Origin: Chloroflexota bacterium
Lineage (GTDB): Bacteria > Chloroflexota > Anaerolineae > Aggregatilineales > Phototrophicaceae
Reading direction: 5' to 3'
Assembly: GCA_020161935.1 (NCBI GenBank)
Contig: JAIUNI010000001.1
Span: forward strand, 1,674,001 to 1,738,000
Length of the DNA: 64,000 nt
In this document: one piece after another, positions 63,579 through 64,000 of the stretch
Layout: each line of letters begins with the position of its first letter
Numbering within the stretch: the stretch's first letter is position 1
Notes under the pieces: model-generated
The model's input: only the letters and a program-made list of their open reading frames with translations
Told to the model about the DNA's origin: nothing
Database searches by the model: none
Position numbers and translations under genes: made by a program

Positions 63579-64000
63579 ATGCCTATTCCGATTATTCTCC
63601 CCAAATTCGGCTTCACGCTGGAAACCGCCGATATTGTCCAATGGCTCAAGCAGGATGGTGATACCGTCCGCGCGGGCGACCCGATCTGTGAAGTGACCAC
63701 CGATAAGGTCAACATGGAGGTCGAAGCGCCGGAGTCCGGCACGCTGATGAACCCACTGTACGCGGCTGGCGCGACCGTTCCCGTAACCGAGGTGATCGCC
63801 TACCTGCTGCGACCGGGGGAAGCACGACCCAGCAAACTGCCCACCGCTGCTCCGGCAAGTGAAAGCGTACTCACCGCAGCCGACATTCAACCAGCCACAA
63901 CCGAATCCGCTGGCACATCGGTGAGTCCGGTAGCGCAGCGGATCGCCGAGGCGGGGAATGTTGACCTCAGCCAGATCAAAGGTTCAGGGCGAAATAACCG
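63579..64000 (+). CDS. Dihydrolipoamide acyltransferase E2 component, 5' part (cut by window end)
   Basis: The gene starts at the ATG five bases after the E1-beta stop and runs off the window; about 140 codons are seen. Residues 1-77 form a lipoyl domain beginning PIPIILPKFGFTLETADIV, with the lipoylated Lys43 in TTDKVNMEVEAPESG. An Ala/Pro/Thr-rich linker follows, then the start of a peripheral-subunit-binding domain (SPVAQRIAEAGNVDLSQIKG). The catalytic domain should lie to the right. It completes an E1-E2 operon; an E3 gene may follow. Confidence 0.92.
   Translation, partial: MPIPIILPKFGFTLETADIVQWLKQDGDTVRAGDPICEVTTDKVNMEVEAPESGTLMNPLYAAGATVPVTEVIAYLLRPGEARPSKLPTAAPASESVLTAADIQPATTESAGTSVSPVAQRIAEAGNVDLSQIKGSGRNN

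Overview
The window is a moderately GC-rich bacterial chromosome segment from a heterotroph. My best guess is a member of the Chloroflexota (Anaerolineae-like). This rests on the mix of many carbohydrate and peptide ABC systems whose ATPases lie elsewhere, a GH3/GH38/NagA glycan cluster, and intergenic spacers full of heptamer- and nonamer-phased degenerate repeats and small hairpins. No rRNA, tRNA, CRISPR array, transposase or prophage was seen, so the taxonomic call is an inference.

Layout. (1) 49-10756: a tightly coupled purine biosynthesis operon, purL(S-L-Q fused)-purC-purF-purD-purM-purN-purK/E(fused), ending in a terminator. (2) 10757-13728: repeat-rich spacers around a methyltransferase and a nucleoside hydrolase. 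(3) 13729-25253: a glycan module. LacI, a sugar-binding protein, two permeases and a GH3 glycosidase run leftward; NagA and a GH38 alpha-mannosidase run rightward. Two identical LacI-type operators lie between them. (4) 25436-38344: a peptide/amine catabolic island with a Dpp-like importer lacking ATPases, proline iminopeptidase, formamidase, a glutamine-synthetase-like ligase, SDR, aldehyde dehydrogenase and two M20 peptidases. An AT-rich FRG-domain gene is wedged into it. (5) 38428-38848: a guanidine-II (mini-ykkC) riboswitch in front of a Gdx-type guanidinium exporter. (6) 38890-44359: two tandem GNAT paralogues and a molybdenum hydroxylase with a fused FeS-Mo subunit. (7) 44904-49292: a second sugar-type ABC importer co-transcribed with a D-amino-acid-oxidase-like flavoprotein. 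(8) 49764-51778: two Gfo/Idh/MocA oxidoreductases. (9) 52222-57642: a second Dpp-like importer without ATPases, then an alkaline-phosphatase-superfamily enzyme. (10) 57717-64000: an FGGY (xylulokinase-like) kinase and a SorC regulator that diverges, over a shared operator, from a GpsA-like dehydrogenase and the E1alpha, E1beta and (cut off) E2 genes of a 2-oxoacid/acetoin dehydrogenase complex.

The strongest regulatory finds are the guanidine-II riboswitch plus gdx pair, the paired LacI operators, and a 23-bp palindrome between overlapping divergent promoters at the SorC/GpsA junction. Hairpins separate the binding-protein gene from the permease genes in all four importer operons, three of them long. 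The strongest candidate for a new pathway is the 25-38 kb island, whose enzymes would fit gamma-glutamylated amine or peptide breakdown. That assignment is inference.
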